A stretch of DNA of 15,376 nucleotides from Candidatus Izemoplasma sp. (GTDB lineage Bacteria > Bacillota_I > Bacilli_A > Izemoplasmatales > Izemoplasmataceae): NCBI GenBank assembly GCA_007117555.1, contig SKGI01000059.1, positions 1 to 15,376 of the forward strand, given 5' to 3'. This document shows, one piece after another, positions 14,748-15,376 of the stretch. Every line of letters starts with the position of its first letter. Within the stretch, counting starts at the first letter, position 1. The position numbers and the translations under genes were made by a program. The notes below the pieces were generated by a model that was not told where the DNA came from, searched no databases, and worked only from the letters and a program-made list of their open reading frames with translations.

Positions 14748-15376
14748 TCACCTTTCAAGAATGCCTTGTATGTCAATGTTAAACTGGAATATTTCAATGC
14801 CCGCTAGTAAGAGGACAAAATAAACTGTCATGACTAAGAAGAAAATGGCGGTAATGAGTTTGATCAATGAAAGATGTTCGCGGATGAAATTGGCGATGCC
14901 AACGACTGAACGTGCTCGAACCGCAAAGGCCGCAATGAGAATGAGCGGGAGAATAAACATCAAGTTGAACACAATGATATAGATCAGTTCAACGGTCGAT
15001 ATGCCTGTTCCAGGTGACACACTGCGTACCCAAGTTAACACAGTGAAATAAACTTGTCCGGTACAAGCTGCTTCAGTAATCCCGACGATGACGCCTAAGA
15101 AAAGCGGCACAAAAACGATGAGTAATACTTGTTTCAAACCGGGTTCTTCCGCTTCAATGGCACTTGTGAAGCGATGCATAATCCGTTTATTAAACGCTTG
15201 AATAAACTTAGGAAGTTGGTTTTTTACTTTTCCATAGTCTTGTTTGCGCGTCACCATGTAATCGTAAAATGTGAGCACAAACAACACTAAACAAAGCAAG
15301 GCAAACCCACCATAGAGGAAATAGGAGAAAAACTCAAATTGTTCGCGTGTCAAGCCTAACAAGGCGAAAAAACCAA
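14748..15376 (-). CDS. CcdA/DsbD-like transmembrane thiol-redox protein, C-terminal part (5' end beyond window)
   Basis: About 209 codons are visible. The frame stays open to the window edge (codons before the TTG at 15362 have no stop), so the true start is probably outside. The visible part has four to five membrane helices near visible residues 12-35, 80-105, 125-150 and 175-200, and a polar basic loop between the first two. The second-half CcdA motif EAACTGQVYFTVL, followed by FNLMFILPLILI, is typical of CcdA-like transporters of reducing power; its Cys would pair with a Cys in the missing first half. Such proteins pass electrons from cytoplasmic thioredoxin to extracytoplasmic thiols. 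It is the first visible gene of the desulfurase operon. Confidence 0.78.
   Translation of the reverse strand, partial: GFFALLGLTREQFEFFSYFLYGGFALLCLVLFVLTFYDYMVTRKQDYGKVKNQLPKFIQAFNKRIMHRFTSAIEAEEPGLKQVLLIVFVPLFLGVIVGITEAACTGQVYFTVLTWVRSVSPGTGISTVELIYIIVFNLMFILPLILIAAFAVRARSVVGIANFIREHLSLIKLITAIFFLVMTVYFVLLLAGIEIFQFNIDIQGILER

Noticed and set aside
14744..14797. Upstream in-frame extension of the 95-residue protein to a start at 14797
   Set aside because: It would overlap the CcdA-like gene by about 50 bases and lacks a ribosome site, whereas ATG 14743 has AAAGGTG.
1..15376. CRISPR arrays, tRNA/rRNA genes, prophage or mobile-element boundaries
   Set aside because: No regularly spaced direct repeats, tRNA-like cloverleaf, integrase, phage genes or duplicated att-like ends were found; gene content is mostly core metabolism.

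Overview
The window reads as a gene-dense, moderate-GC stretch of chromosome from a Bacillota bacterium of the Bacilli type. This rests on several things: strong AGGAGG-type ribosome binding sites, a Gram-positive class II peptide deformylase, a UPF0223 protein, a RocA-like P5C dehydrogenase, CcpA-type cre boxes, and TGA used as a stop rather than Trp. I cannot name the genus. The group III type phosphofructokinase and the iron-sulfur proline dehydrogenase suggest it is not a standard Bacillus.

Layout. (1) 1-183 is the end of a HIT-family hydrolase. It converges through a shared hairpin on a 4-TM membrane protein with a GCAPC motif (196-690, minus). (2) 777-3654 is a three-gene plus-strand operon: an XRE-HTH regulator with a long helical repeat region, a YjbQ/UPF0047 protein and an M48 membrane protease. 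The promoter region upstream carries two inverted repeats with the same ACAAG half-site. (3) 3727-4635 is a flavin-reductase-like domain fused to two transposase-type helix-turn-helix domains, with its own promoter and terminator. (4) 4764-9627 is a six-gene operon with a cre box inside its promoter. It encodes a modular HcnABC/archaeal-PDH1-like proline dehydrogenase (2Fe-2S protein, FAD/nucleotide subunit, 2x[4Fe-4S] ferredoxin, BFD-like 2Fe-2S protein, FAD beta subunit) followed by P5C dehydrogenase. Together these would convert proline to glutamate. (5) 9727-10970 (minus) is peptide deformylase followed by a small transaldolase, translationally coupled. (6) 11172-13290 (plus) is 6-phosphofructokinase, UPF0223 and an RsuA-type pseudouridine synthase. 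(7) 13312-15376 (minus) is a CcdA-like membrane protein (cut by the window edge), a small unknown protein and a NifS/IscS cysteine desulfurase.

The genes with a clear common purpose are the proline operon, read from one CcpA-type promoter and built as an electron-transfer complex, and the central-carbon genes pfk and transaldolase, which lie on two transcripts: the def-transaldolase pair diverges from pfk at a shared promoter region that also has a cre-like box. The observations most worth a second look are the flavin-reductase/HTH fusion next to the proline operon, the split alpha subunit of the proline dehydrogenase, and the regulator operator repeats. No rRNA, tRNA, CRISPR array, complete insertion sequence or prophage was seen. 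No stretch over 300 bases lacks a gene; the longest gap is the 201-base divergent promoter region at 10971-11171.
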